A DNA stretch of 62,873 nt, taken from assembly GCA_018065465.1 (NCBI GenBank), contig JAGHTC010000003.1, positions 1-62,873 of the forward strand. Reading direction: 5' to 3'. Shown here in pieces: positions 17,204-25,320 of the stretch. The translations under genes and the position numbers were made by a program. The first letter of the stretch is position 1. Each line of letters begins with the position of its first letter. Origin of the DNA: Candidatus Ruminococcus equi. Lineage in GTDB: Bacteria > Bacillota > Clostridia > Oscillospirales > Acutalibacteraceae. The notes beneath the pieces are model-generated. The model did not search any database and had not been told where the DNA came from. It worked only from the letters and a program-made list of their open reading frames with translations.

Positions 17204-19135
17204 TTATCCGTTGTTTTTAGTATAGTTTAAAAGTCCGCCGTCAAGAATGATTTTTGCGGTACGCTGTGACAAATTGCATTTAGCAAGGATAATCTCGCCT
17301 GTTGTTTTGTTAACAACGGTAATATCTTTGCCGTTTTCGATAGCCTCTCTGACATTCGGAAGTTCGAGAGAATCACCGAGGTTGATTTTATCATAGTCGC
17401 TTTCATTAATGAATTCAAGCGGTAATATACCTGCGTTGATAAGGTTTGCTTTGTGAATACGAGCAAAACTCTTAACGAGTACAGCCTTGACTTTGAGGTA
17501 AAGCGGAGCAAGGGCTGCGTGTTCTCTTGATGAACCTTGACCGTAGTTTGCTCCACCGACAATTACAGAGCCGTTTAGTGCTTTTGCACGTTTGGGGAAT
17601 TCGCTGTCGCATACTGTAAAGCAATATTCCGAAATAGCAGGGATATTCGACCTAAGCGGTAAAATCTTTGAGCCTGCGGGCATAATATGGTCGGTTGTGA
17701 TATTGTCGCCGACTTTCAAAGCACATGATACAGAAATGTTTTCTTCAAGGACTTCTGTTTTCGGGAATTCCTTGATATTTGGTCCGCGAAGAACTTCAAT
17801 GCTGTCCATTTCGCTTTCATCGGCAGGAGCAATAATCATATTGTCGTTTATATCAAAATGTTCGGGCATAGTCGGCTTATATGAATCGGCATAATCTCTC
17901 GGGTCGGTAAATACACCTGTGAGGGCAGATACTGCCGCAGTTTCGGGAGATACAAGATAAATCTCTGCGTCTTTTGTTCCGCTTCGACCTAAGAAGTTTC
18001 TGTTGAAAGTACGAAGTGAAACGCCCTTTGAATTAGGAGATTGTCCCATACCGATACAAGGACCGCAAGCAGATTCAAGTATTCTCGCACCTGCGTTGAT
18101 AATATCCGACAAAGCGCCGTTTTTGGCAAGCATATTGAGTACCTGTTTGCTACCCGGTGCAATAGCAAGGGAAACATTGTCTGCAACAGTTTTGCCCTTG
18201 AGTATATGAGCAACTTTCATCAGGTCTGTGTAACTTGAGTTTGTGCACGAGCCAATACAGACCTGGTCAATTTTTTTGCCTTCTAATTCTTTGATAGTTT
18301 TTATGTTGTCGGGAGAGTGGGGACAAGCAGCCATAGGTACGAGTGTAGATAAATCTATGTCGATAACTTCATCATAAACAGCGTCCTCATCAGAAGAAAG
18401 TGCAACAAAGTCAGATTCTCTGCCTTGCGCTTTGAGAAACTCTCTTGTCATTTCGTCGCTGGGGAAGATAGAAGTGGTAGCCCCCAGCTCTGCACCCATA
18501 TTTGTGATAGTTGCTCTCATCGGTACTGTAAGGTTTTTTATTCCCTCGCCACCGTATTCTACGATTTTTCCGACTCCGCCCTTAACGCTCATAATGCGCA
18601 GAACTTCGAGTATAATGTCTTTTGCCGAAACACCGTCACAAAGTTCGCCTGTGAGGTTTATTTTTGTCATACTCGGCATCGGAATAAAGTATGCACCGCC
18701 ACCCATAGCAACAGCAACATCAAGTCCGCCTGCACCGATAGCAAGCATACCCATACCGCCTGCTGTGGGGGTGTGGCTGTCCGAACCGATAAGTGTTTTT
18801 CCGGGGATAGCAAATCTTTCAAGATGAACCTGGTGGCAAATTCCGTTACCGGGGCGTGAAAAATATATTCCGTGCTTTTTGCAGACAGACTGAATAAAAC
18901 GGTGGTCGTCTGCGTTTTCAAAACCCGATTGCAAAGTATTGTGGTCAATATAAGCAACAGAGCGTTCTGTCTTGACACGTTTAACACCCATAGCCTCAAA
19001 TTCAAGGTAAGCCATAGTTCCGGTAGCGTCTTGTGTAAGTGTCTGGTCGATTTTCAGCCCGACATCATTGCCTACCGTCATATCACCGCTTTTGAGGTGA
19101 TTTTTTATGATTTTTTGAGCAATAGTAAGTCCCAT
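17204..19135 (-). CDS. acn: Aconitate hydratase
   Basis: A 643-residue aconitase isomerises citrate and isocitrate using a [4Fe-4S] cluster. The start is the ATG at 19135, behind GGAGGAAAAT. Iron-sulfur ligands are visible: one Cys in [10 protein letters not shown] (about residue 292) and two in [11 protein letters not shown] (about 355 and 358). [16 protein letters not shown] near 140 and the C-terminal swivel motif [18 protein letters not shown] also fit. The length matches the shorter aconitase form common in Clostridia rather than the ~890-residue AcnA. First gene of the acn-icd-rex operon. Confidence 0.93.
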   Translation of the reverse strand: MGLTIAQKIIKNHLKSGDMTVGNDVGLKIDQTLTQDATGTMAYLEFEAMGVKRVKTERSVAYIDHNTLQSGFENADDHRFIQSVCKKHGIYFSRPGNGICHQVHLERFAIPGKTLIGSDSHTPTAGGMGMLAIGAGGLDVAVAMGGGAYFIPMPSMTKINLTGELCDGVSAKDIILEVLRIMSVKGGVGKIVEYGGEGIKNLTVPMRATITNMGAELGATTSIFPSDEMTREFLKAQGRESDFVALSSDEDAVYDEVIDIDLSTLVPMAACPHSPDNIKTIKELEGKKIDQVCIGSCTNSSYTDLMKVAHILKGKTVADNVSLAIAPGSKQVLNMLAKNGALSDIINAGARILESACGPCIGMGQSPNSKGVSLRTFNRNFLGRSGTKDAEIYLVSPETAAVSALTGVFTDPRDYADSYKPTMPEHFDINDNMIIAPADESEMDSIEVLRGPNIKEFPKTEVLEENISVSCALKVGDNITTDHIMPAGSKILPLRSNIPAISEYCFTVCDSEFPKRAKALNGSVIVGGANYGQGSSREHAALAPLYLKVKAVLVKSFARIHKANLINAGILPLEFINESDYDKINLGDSLELPNVREAIENGKDITVVNKTTGEIILAKCNLSQRTAKIILDGGLLNYTKNNG

Positions 19136-19174
19136 ATTTTCCTCCATTTTCAGTACATAATAATATACAACGAT

Positions 19175-19203
19175 ATTATACAATAACGCCATTATAAAGT
19201 AAA
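19175..19203 (-). promoter_or_regulatory. Probable promoter of acn-icd-rex
   Basis: On the minus strand TTTACT (19203-19198) and TATAAT (19180-19175) are separated by 17 bases. The start site would be near 19168, about 33 bases before the acn ATG. Confidence 0.5.
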
Positions 19204-19270
19204 GCAAATTATTTGCCGACAGATACTGTGTTTTTCGGTGAAAATTAACATAGAAATATATCAAAAATAG

Positions 19271-19279
19271 TGGTATAAT
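19271..19279 (+). promoter_or_regulatory. Extended -10 promoter of typA
   Basis: TGGTATAAT is a TGn-extended -10 box. There is no good -35 at the right distance, which extended -10 promoters tolerate. The start site would be near 19286, about 28 bases before the typA ATG. Confidence 0.5.
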
Positions 19280-19313
19280 CACTAATTGTGAGATTATATG
19301 AAAAGGTGAAAAA

Positions 19314-21131
19314 ATGGAAACACGAGAAGACTTAAGAAATGTTGCGATAATTGCGCACGTTGACCACGGAAAAACAACACTGGTTGACCAACTGTTAAGA
19401 CAAAGCGGTATCTTCCGTTCTAACGAAGCCGTAGCCGAAAGAGTTATGGATTCAAATGATTTAGAGCGTGAACGCGGAATAACGATTTTGTCAAAAAATA
19501 CATCTGTAATTTATAACGATACAAAGATAAATATAGTAGACACCCCCGGACACGCCGACTTCGGCGGCGAGGTTGAGCGTATCCTCACCATGGTAGACGG
19601 AGTTTTGCTCCTTGTCGATGCTTTTGAAGGCTGTATGCCCCAGACGAGATTTGTCTTGAAAAAGGCACTCGGTTTAGGCAAAAAGCCTCTTGTCGTTGTC
19701 AACAAGGTTGACCGTGACGGAGCAAGACCTCTTGAAGTTATCGATGAGGTACTCGATTTGTTTATCGAACTCGGAGCAGACGAAGACCAACTTGAATTCC
19801 CTGTTGTCTATACTTCCGCAAGAGACGGTTTTGCTATGCTCGACCCAAACGAAAAGGGCGAAGATATGAAACCGCTTTTCGAAGCAATAATTAAAGAAAT
19901 CCCTGCACCGAAAGGTGATATCGACGGCGGACTGCAATTTCTTGTATCCAATATCGAGTATGATGAATATGTCGGCAGAATAGGTGTCGGCAGGGTAGAG
20001 CGTGGCTCAATTTCTGTCGGACAGCAAGGCGTTTTGTGTCACCGTGACGGCACAACAAGCAATGTAAAGATTTCAAAACTCTACGAGTTTGACGGACTCA
20101 AGCGAGTAGAATGTCAAAACGCAAAGATGGGCGACCTTATTTGTATCAGCGGTATTTCCGAAATAAATATCGGTGAAACCATCTGCGATACCGAGATTGT
20201 CGAGCCCCTGCCTTTTGTAAAGATAGACGAGCCGACAGTATCAATGAACTTTATTGTAAACAACTCTCCGTTTGCAGGCAGAGAAGGCAAGTATGTAACA
20301 TCCCGAAATATCCGTGACCGTCTGTTCAAAGAGGTCGAAACAAATGTTGCTATGCGTGTCGAAGAAACCGACTCCGCAGACACCTTCAAAGTCTCCGGCA
20401 GAGGTGAACTCCACCTTTCTATTTTGATAGAAACTATGCGTAGGGAAGGCTACGAATTTCAGGTTTCCCGCCCGCAGGTTATCACAAAAACCATCGACGG
20501 CGTTGTGTGTGAGCCTATCGAGTATCTTATGATAGAAGTACCCGAAGAATATGTCGGCGCAGTAATGGAAAAGTTAGGTTCTCGTAAAGCCGAACTTGTC
20601 AATATGGGCACTCGTGACAGCGGTATTACCCACATCGAATACAGAATCCCGTCAAGAGGTATTATGGGCTATCGTCCCGAATTTTTAACAGATACAAACG
20701 GCAACGGTATTATGAGCCATGTCTTTGATTCTTACGAACCATACAAGGGCGACATCGTTACTCGTCATCAAGGCTCTTTGATAGCCTTTGAAACAGGACA
20801 AACAGTAACCTACGGACTTTTTGCCGCACAGGAGAGAGGCAGACTTTTTGTCGGCCCCGGCGTAGATGTATACGAAGGTATGATAGTCGGTGCTTGCCCC
20901 AAAGCAGAAGACATCACGGTTAATGTTTGCAAGAAAAAGCATATAACAAATACCCGTGCTTCAGGCTCCGACGAAGCATTGAAACTTACTCCGCACTCTA
21001 TTCTTTCTCTTGAACAATGCCTTGAATTTATCGCAGATGATGAACTTGTCGAGATAACTCCCGAGAACATCCGTATGCGTAAGTCAATCCTCTCAAAAGA
21101 AGCGAGAATGAAAAAACAATTCAAAAAATAA
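19314..21131 (+). CDS. typA: Ribosome-associated GTPase TypA/BipA
   Basis: A 605-residue translational GTPase of full length. G1 is AHVDHGKTT at 14-22, the switch/G3 segment is DTPGHADFGGE at about 75-85, and G4 is NKVD near 129. The EF-G-like domains III and V and the TypA-specific C-terminal domain follow, with GRLFVGPGVDVYEGMIVG near 515. TypA assists ribosome assembly, particularly under stress and cold. It starts at ATG 19314 after AAAAGGTGA and is transcribed divergently from acn. Confidence 0.96.
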   Translation: METREDLRNVAIIAHVDHGKTTLVDQLLRQSGIFRSNEAVAERVMDSNDLERERGITILSKNTSVIYNDTKINIVDTPGHADFGGEVERILTMVDGVLLLVDAFEGCMPQTRFVLKKALGLGKKPLVVVNKVDRDGARPLEVIDEVLDLFIELGADEDQLEFPVVYTSARDGFAMLDPNEKGEDMKPLFEAIIKEIPAPKGDIDGGLQFLVSNIEYDEYVGRIGVGRVERGSISVGQQGVLCHRDGTTSNVKISKLYEFDGLKRVECQNAKMGDLICISGISEINIGETICDTEIVEPLPFVKIDEPTVSMNFIVNNSPFAGREGKYVTSRNIRDRLFKEVETNVAMRVEETDSADTFKVSGRGELHLSILIETMRREGYEFQVSRPQVITKTIDGVVCEPIEYLMIEVPEEYVGAVMEKLGSRKAELVNMGTRDSGITHIEYRIPSRGIMGYRPEFLTDTNGNGIMSHVFDSYEPYKGDIVTRHQGSLIAFETGQTVTYGLFAAQERGRLFVGPGVDVYEGMIVGACPKAEDITVNVCKKKHITNTRASGSDEALKLTPHSILSLEQCLEFIADDELVEITPENIRMRKSILSKEARMKKQFKK

Positions 21132-21190
21132 TAAACTAACAGATATTCATTACAAGTATTTCGCTCAAAAAGCGAAGAGAAAGGTATAAT

Positions 21191-22066
21191 ATGGATTTTG
21201 TAATTATGGATTTGGAATGGAACGGTACATATTCCAAACATCACCACCATTTTTTCAGTGAGATAATCGAGTTCGGCGCAGTAAAATGCGATGCAAACCT
21301 GAATGTTATTGACGAGTTTTCTATGCTTGTCACCCCCCAGATAGGCAAAAAACTCAATTCCCATGTAAAAGAACTCACTCATATTTCCACACAAGAATTA
21401 TTAGACAGCAATAACACCTTTACCCATGTGCTGAGTAAATTCAAAAAGTTCTTAGGCGACAGCATTTTGGTAACATGGGGAACATCTGATATTCTTGTAC
21501 TTATGGAAAACTGCAAATATTACCTTAACCGTAATGATATAGATTTTGTAAAGTTTTACTGCAATCTACAAGCCTACAGCGAGAAGAAACTCGACAAGGT
21601 AGATACCGCCCACCAAATGGGGCTGAAAACTTGTGCCGATTTGCTTTCTGTTGAATACGATGATAAGGAACTTCACAGAGCCTTGTCGGACTCAAAACTG
21701 ACAGCCATGTGCTTCAAAAGGGTCTTTGACCCGGTAAAACTTCCAAAGTATATCGAATCGGTTGACGATGAATTTTATCGAAAGATATCTTTCAAAAATA
21801 CCCAGATTTACGATTTCAACAGCCCGCTTATCGACAAACGCGAGATGTATTTTCTCTGTGAAAAATGCGGACGAAAGGCGCGCCGAAAGACAAAGTGGAA
21901 AGTAAAAAATCGCTCTTTCCGTGCCGAGTTCCGCTGTTTGAAATGTAAAAACGAATTTGAAGGCAGAATATCTTTCAAGCAAACTTACGACGGAATTAAA
22001 ATAGATAAACGAATTTCCGACATAAAAGACAAAACTGACAAAAATAATGACCGACAGGAAGAATAA
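21191..22066 (+). CDS. DEDDh-family 3'-5' exonuclease with C-terminal zinc ribbon
   Basis: This 291-residue protein has an RNase T/DnaQ-like exonuclease domain: Asp7 and Glu9 in the MDLEW motif, and HRALSDSKLT with His and Asp at about 162 and 167. Two CxxC pairs (CEKCGRK near 223, CLKCKN near 249) make a zinc ribbon in the basic C-terminal part, a good candidate for nucleic-acid binding. The start ATG follows AGAAAGG. Family members of this type (KapD-like) are poorly defined and the substrate is unknown. It ends inside a terminator hairpin: the stop codon is in the loop. Confidence 0.8.
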   Translation: MDFVIMDLEWNGTYSKHHHHFFSEIIEFGAVKCDANLNVIDEFSMLVTPQIGKKLNSHVKELTHISTQELLDSNNTFTHVLSKFKKFLGDSILVTWGTSDILVLMENCKYYLNRNDIDFVKFYCNLQAYSEKKLDKVDTAHQMGLKTCADLLSVEYDDKELHRALSDSKLTAMCFKRVFDPVKLPKYIESVDDEFYRKISFKNTQIYDFNSPLIDKREMYFLCEKCGRKARRKTKWKVKNRSFRAEFRCLKCKNEFEGRISFKQTYDGIKIDKRISDIKDKTDKNNDRQEE

Positions 22067-22080
22067 TCCTGTCGGTTTTT
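22051..22080 (+). terminator. Intrinsic terminator overlapping the exonuclease stop codon
   Basis: CCGACAGGA and TCCTGTCGG pair around a 7-base loop that holds the TAA stop, followed by TTTTT. Confidence 0.9.
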
Positions 22081-22141
22081 GTTTGTCTTTGTCACAAAAG
22101 AATAATTTGTTAGTAAATTCGAACAAATTTTCGAAAAACTA

Positions 22142-22170
22142 TTGTAAACCGCGACAAAATCTGCTAAAAT
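22142..22170 (+). promoter_or_regulatory. Promoter of the small sigma-like gene pair
   Basis: TTGTAA (22142-22147) and TAAAAT (22165-22170) are 17 bases apart, with TG at the extended -10 position (TGCTAAAAT). The leader would be about 78 nt. Confidence 0.6.
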
Positions 22171-22254
22171 AGAATCAGAGTTAAGCCCCAAACTCTTAAT
22201 GAATAAGGTCAGTTTTAGTTTATTATGAAGTTTTATCGAAAGGAAAAAGTGAAT

Positions 22255-22464
22255 ATGGATTACATCTCTTGGTCGAACGAATATATGGAGGAGGCAGAAA
22301 AAATCTACGCCGTTATCGAGAAGAAAAAGAAAATCCTACCCCATGCAACCGCTGATAACAAAAAGATATTAAACGAAGATATAATAAAACTTCGCTCTAT
22401 TTATCGCGAATGTATCGAAATCAGCAAGATTCTAAGGGAAAGGGCAAAGTCAAATGCTGCATGA
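22255..22464 (+). CDS. Small helical protein upstream of a sigma-like gene
   Basis: A 69-residue hydrophilic protein, predicted mostly helical and rich in Lys and Glu (YAVIEKKKKIL, then IIKLRSIYRECIEISKILRER). The ATG at 22255 is preferred over an in-frame ATG at 22225 because it follows AAAGGAAAAAG. The last 11 bases overlap the next gene, implying translational coupling and a joint function, perhaps as a partner of the sigma-like protein. I do not recognise the family. Confidence 0.6.
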   Translation: MDYISWSNEYMEEAEKIYAVIEKKKKILPHATADNKKILNEDIIKLRSIYRECIEISKILRERAKSNAA

Positions 22465-22744
22465 AAAAGTGTATTTCAATGACAAAAACTCTGACATAAT
22501 CGCCTATAATATGTCAAGAGCAAAAGCAGGTAACGACAAAGATATTTTGAAAATGAAAAAAATAATGCGAAAGGCAATATGCGAAGAGTTGACATATAGA
22601 CAGCGAGAATGCCTTACAATGTATTATTTTGAAAACAAAAAGATGAAAGATATCGCAAAAATGTTAGGTCTTTCACCCTCAACCGTAACTCGGCATATAA
22701 AAGCCGCAAAAAAACGGCTGATAAATATTGCAAAATACTACTAA
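22454..22744 (+). CDS. Sigma-70 region 4-like helix-turn-helix protein
   Basis: A 96-residue protein. Its C-terminal half has the sigma region 4 pattern LTYRQRECLTMYYFENKKMK, then a helix-turn-helix (DIAKMLGLSPSTVTRHIKAAKKRL). Region 2 is absent, so it is not a complete sigma factor. It could be a sigma-4-like transcription factor that contacts the polymerase or binds -35 boxes alone. It overlaps the small upstream gene by 11 bases. Pairs like this occur in mobile elements, but no other mobile gene is nearby. Confidence 0.7.
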   Translation: MLHEKVYFNDKNSDIIAYNMSRAKAGNDKDILKMKKIMRKAICEELTYRQRECLTMYYFENKKMKDIAKMLGLSPSTVTRHIKAAKKRLINIAKYY

Positions 22745-22815
22745 AAATCTACAAACCTTTCAGTCGCCCCTTGCAAGGGGAGATGTTTTGCAAAGCAAAA
22801 CAGAGGGGTAGTCAA
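22743..22815 (+). repeat. Copy B of a dispersed palindromic element
   Basis: The element begins AAATCTACAAAC, holds CGCCCCTTGCAAGGGGAG (an inverted repeat, CCCCTTGCAAGGGG) and a second palindrome TTTTGCAAAGCAAAA, and ends GAGGGGTAGTC. Its left half matches the reverse complement of 33989-34039 and its right half matches 5083-5118. Confidence 0.65.
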
Positions 22816-22819
22816 GAGC

Positions 22820-22850
22820 AAAAATGCGGTGCAGAAAACCTGCACCGCAT
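22820..22850 (-). terminator. Terminator of the Cys4 protein gene
   Basis: An 11-bp perfect stem (ATGCGGTGCAG/CTGCACCGCAT, 22824-22850) around AAAAC reads into a T-run on the minus strand, just past the stop of the minus-strand gene. Confidence 0.85.
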
Positions 22851-22853
22851 AAT

Positions 22854-23060
22854 TTATATAGAAAAATCATCTTTATTAAATTTTGGCAAAGCCTTACTTG
22901 TAAGCGGCACTCTCATAATAGGGTTGTATTTAAATTTCTTGCACTGTCCGTTTTTGATAGTACGGTTAAGTGTGCAGATTTGAAGATTGCCGTTTATTTT
23001 TGAGTGTTCACAGTAGGCACAACTTGTTTCTATGTAGTTACCGAATAATTTCTTTTTCAT
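22854..23060 (-). CDS. Small conserved four-cysteine protein
   Basis: A 68-residue protein with cysteines at 14, 17, 29 and 40 in a C-x2-C...C...C pattern (SCAYCEHSK, ICTLN, GQCKKFKY), suggesting one bound metal ion. It ends with an acidic motif, FNKDDFSI. The ATG (first base 23060) follows AAGGTGAAATA. I recall similar short proteins (CAYC...C...CRKFKYDP...F..DF) as conserved hypotheticals in Ruminococcaceae. Function unknown. It has its own terminator and is divergent from pgeF. Confidence 0.75.
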   Translation of the reverse strand: MKKKLFGNYIETSCAYCEHSKINGNLQICTLNRTIKNGQCKKFKYNPIMRVPLTSKALPKFNKDDFSI

Positions 23061-23101
23061 TATTTCACCTTCAAAAGTATTATATCACGAAAATATTCAC
23101 C

Positions 23102-23130
23102 TTGCAAGTAAGAAATAAATATAGTAAAAT
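23102..23130 (+). promoter_or_regulatory. Promoter of pgeF
   Basis: TTGCAA (23102-23107) and TAAAAT (23125-23130) are 17 bases apart. The -10 box is 15 bases before the ATG, with the same downstream GGTGATATTATG as in front of the PqqD-like gene. Confidence 0.65.
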
Positions 23131-23145
23131 ACATTCGGTGATATT

Positions 23146-23970
23146 ATGAATATTAAGTCAAATACAATGACCTTGCACAAAAGCGGAGAAGTTGAATTTT
23201 TGACGTATGACAGACTCTCAAAAATCGACTTCATCAACCACGCTTTTTCTACCCGAAAAGGCGGCGTATCAACGGGAATATACTCATCAATGAACCTGTC
23301 TTTTGAACACGATGATTTTGACAAAGTAACCGAAAATTACAAAAGGTTTTGCAAGGCGGCAGGCTTCGATTTTGACTCCCTTGTCGCATCAAGCCAGGAC
23401 CACCATACTTTCGTTCGAGTGTGCAAAAATGAACACAGGGGAATAGGTATCTATCGTGAAAAAGATATACAGTCCGTCGACGCCTTGGTAACAAACGAAA
23501 AAGGACTTACTTTGGTAACCTATTACGCCGACTGCACACCGCTTTATTTCGTCGATACAAAGAACAAAGCAATAGGTTTAGCCCACGCCGGTTGGCGCGG
23601 AACAGTAGCAAAAATCGGCGCAAAAGTAATACAGACTATGATTGAAAATTTCGGCACAAACCCCGAAGATTTAATCTGTGCAATAGGACCTGCTATTTCA
23701 AAATGCTGTTACGAAGTAGACAAAGCCTGCGTAGATAATTTCTACTCGCTGAATCTAGACAGCGAAAAGTTTATTTTCCCGAAAGACGACGGAAAATATA
23801 TGCTCGATTTGCTCGAATGTAATCGCCAGATTTTAGTAAGCGAAGGCGTAAAGAACGAAAATATAGTAATCAGTGACTTGTGTACAAAGTGCAACAGCGA
23901 CTTACTTTGGAGCCACAGGGCAACTTTGGGTAAGCGTGGTACAATGTCAGCATTTATGTGCATAAAATAA
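23146..23970 (+). CDS. pgeF: Peptidoglycan editing factor / laccase-domain protein
   Basis: A 274-residue YfiH/PgeF protein. The family is a multicopper-oxidase-like fold acting on misincorporated peptidoglycan precursors and on purine nucleosides. Visible marks are YADCTPLYFVD near 128, the signature LAHAGWRGT near 147, GPAISKCCYEVD near 185 and the C-terminal DLCTKCN...WSHRA. These hold the conserved His and Cys ligands. The ATG follows GGTGAT. A terminator follows. Confidence 0.92.
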   Translation: MNIKSNTMTLHKSGEVEFLTYDRLSKIDFINHAFSTRKGGVSTGIYSSMNLSFEHDDFDKVTENYKRFCKAAGFDFDSLVASSQDHHTFVRVCKNEHRGIGIYREKDIQSVDALVTNEKGLTLVTYYADCTPLYFVDTKNKAIGLAHAGWRGTVAKIGAKVIQTMIENFGTNPEDLICAIGPAISKCCYEVDKACVDNFYSLNLDSEKFIFPKDDGKYMLDLLECNRQILVSEGVKNENIVISDLCTKCNSDLLWSHRATLGKRGTMSAFMCIK

Positions 23971-23999
23971 GACTGTCTTACGACAGTCTTTTATTTTTG
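23971..23999. terminator. Bidirectional terminator between pgeF and folT
   Basis: GACTGTC and GACAGTC pair around TTAC, with T-rich sequence on the right and A-rich sequence on the left. It serves the two convergent genes. Confidence 0.85.
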
Positions 24000-24553
24000 C
24001 CCAAATATTTTTTATCTATCCTTTTAACCGCTTTGTTCATAAAGTAGCTGATAAAAACTTCAACAACCGCAAAAGGTACAAGAACAAGGGTGCGGTACAT
24101 AAGTAAAGTAAAATACGGCATATTCATAACAAGCGAAAGCACAAGTGTATTCAGCGGTAATGAACAAAGTACAAGCACAAGTGCTTTTGCAATAATAATG
24201 TCTTTCAGCGTTACATCGTCTTTGTAAAGCACAATACCGTAGATAATTCCTTCTATTACACAGCAAAGCGTAATCCCCGGCATAATCGAAAAAGCGGTAG
24301 GATTGGAGAGTATGATAGAAAGCACATCTCCCGCACCCGAAACAACAGCCGCACATACAGGACCGTAGAGCATAGCAGTAAGCACAACGGGAATGAACGA
24401 AAGCCCGATTTTAACAAAAGGCACAATCGCAAGTGTAAAGTTCGTAAACATTCCGAGTACAATGCGCAACGCCAACATCATCGAACAGATGCAAAGTGTC
24501 TGAACAGATGACAGTTCAAGTGCAGAATTTTTGAATTTTTGTAAAATTGACAT
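23978..24553 (-). CDS. folT: ECF transporter S component, folate type
   Basis: A 191-residue integral membrane protein with about six hydrophobic segments. It matches the folate-family substrate-binding component of ECF vitamin transporters (ALRIVLGMFTNFT..., VKIGLSFIPVVLTAMLYGPVCAAVV). The ATG (first base 24553) follows AAGGAGG. The THF riboswitch upstream strongly supports folate as ligand. It would work with a shared energising module (EcfA/A'/T) not present in the window. Confidence 0.9.
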   Translation of the reverse strand: MSILQKFKNSALELSSVQTLCICSMMLALRIVLGMFTNFTLAIVPFVKIGLSFIPVVLTAMLYGPVCAAVVSGAGDVLSIILSNPTAFSIMPGITLCCVIEGIIYGIVLYKDDVTLKDIIIAKALVLVLCSLPLNTLVLSLVMNMPYFTLLMYRTLVLVPFAVVEVFISYFMNKAVKRIDKKYLGKNKRLS

Positions 24554-24560
24554 AAAAATA

Positions 24561-24589
24561 CCTCCTTATCTCGTTATTACATAAGAAGG
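24561..24589 (-). promoter_or_regulatory. SD-sequestering hairpin before folT
   Basis: On the minus strand CCTTCTTAT pairs with ATAAGGAGG (one G-T wobble) around an 11-base loop, burying the folT ribosome-binding site. Together with the aptamer just upstream, this suggests control of translation rather than termination; no terminator is seen between aptamer and gene. Confidence 0.6.
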
Positions 24590-24597
24590 CAAATCAA

Positions 24598-24698
24598 ATG
24601 CAACAGCGGGATGCAAAATCCGTACCGCAGGAAAAACCTTTCGTTTTGCCGTCAACTCCCCGTACAGCAAACACTTTACGCACGAATTTTTACTCTGT
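24598..24698 (-). ncRNA. THF (tetrahydrofolate) riboswitch
   Basis: Read on the minus strand from 24697, the segment has the ordered conserved blocks of the THF riboswitch: AGAGTA, then TTCGTGCGTAAAGTGT, then GGGGAGTTG, then ACGAAAGG, CTGCGGTAC and TTGCATCCCGCT. This order matches the Eubacterium siraeum THF aptamer as I recall it. It lies directly before folT, where this class is known to occur. It starts within ten bases of the ribU stop, so it may be transcribed from a promoter inside ribU or by readthrough. Confidence 0.8.
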
Positions 24699-24705
24699 AT
24701 ACTTT

Positions 24706-25320
24706 TCAGTTTTGGTGAATTAAGTTTGAAAGCGGTTTGTAAATAAGTATAGTGATGATTGATACTATTATACCTTTTATAAGGTTAAAAGGCAAAATGC
24801 AGAATAAACAGAAAGTCAGTTTATCCGTGATAATCGGGAAGATATCTTTTCCCATTTGTACTATCTGTTCAATCGGCAGGAATACCGAGTACGCAGGCAA
24901 CAAAAGATAAGCGTTGAGGAAAACTCCGACAACAGACATTATCACCGTGGAAATAATAAGTGATATTATTGCCGTTTTCTTTGTCTTATTGTGCCTGTAG
25001 ATAAGCGAAGCGGGAACAACAAGCGAAATCCCTATAACAAAGTTTGCTATCTCACCGACAAAGCCTGTTTCCGTTCCCTTGATACATAGTTTTACGAGAA
25101 TCTTAACCGCTTCGATAATTATTCCCGCAACAGGTCCGAGCGAAAACGAGCCGATAAGCACAGGCACTTCGGAAAAGTCAAGTTTGTAAAACGGCGGTGC
25201 AATAAAGGGCAGGGGCAATTCAATAAACATCAGTACAGCCGAAAGTGCCGCAAGCATAGATATTACAACAAGCCGTCTTGTGTTTTTCATATTACTGTTA
25301 ATATCGTTCACTCCATACAA
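24706..25320 (-). CDS. ribU: ECF transporter S component, RibU-like (riboflavin)
   Basis: A 204-residue membrane protein with about six hydrophobic segments and the RibU-type loop KLDFSEVPVLIGSFSLGPVAGI followed by VKILVKLCIKGTETGFVGE. It probably captures riboflavin for an ECF transporter. The start is uncertain. ATG at 25320 overlaps the licD stop by 13 bases but lacks an SD. ATG at 25290 also lacks one. GGAGTGA (25315-25309) is best placed for an in-frame ATT at 25302. No FMN riboswitch is present; expression must depend on the upstream operon. Confidence 0.8.
   Translation of the reverse strand: MYGVNDINSNMKNTRRLVVISMLAALSAVLMFIELPLPFIAPPFYKLDFSEVPVLIGSFSLGPVAGIIIEAVKILVKLCIKGTETGFVGEIANFVIGISLVVPASLIYRHNKTKKTAIISLIISTVIMSVVGVFLNAYLLLPAYSVFLPIEQIVQMGKDIFPIITDKLTFCLFCILPFNLIKGIIVSIITILIYKPLSNLIHQN

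Noticed and set aside
19136..19313. A Rex operator in front of acn
   Set aside because: No TTGTTAA...TTAACAA-like or TTGTGA...TCACAA-like dyad was found; only single half-sites occur.
22771..22983. 70-codon plus-strand frame
   Set aside because: It runs through a repeat element and a terminator and is antisense to the well-supported Cys4 protein gene.
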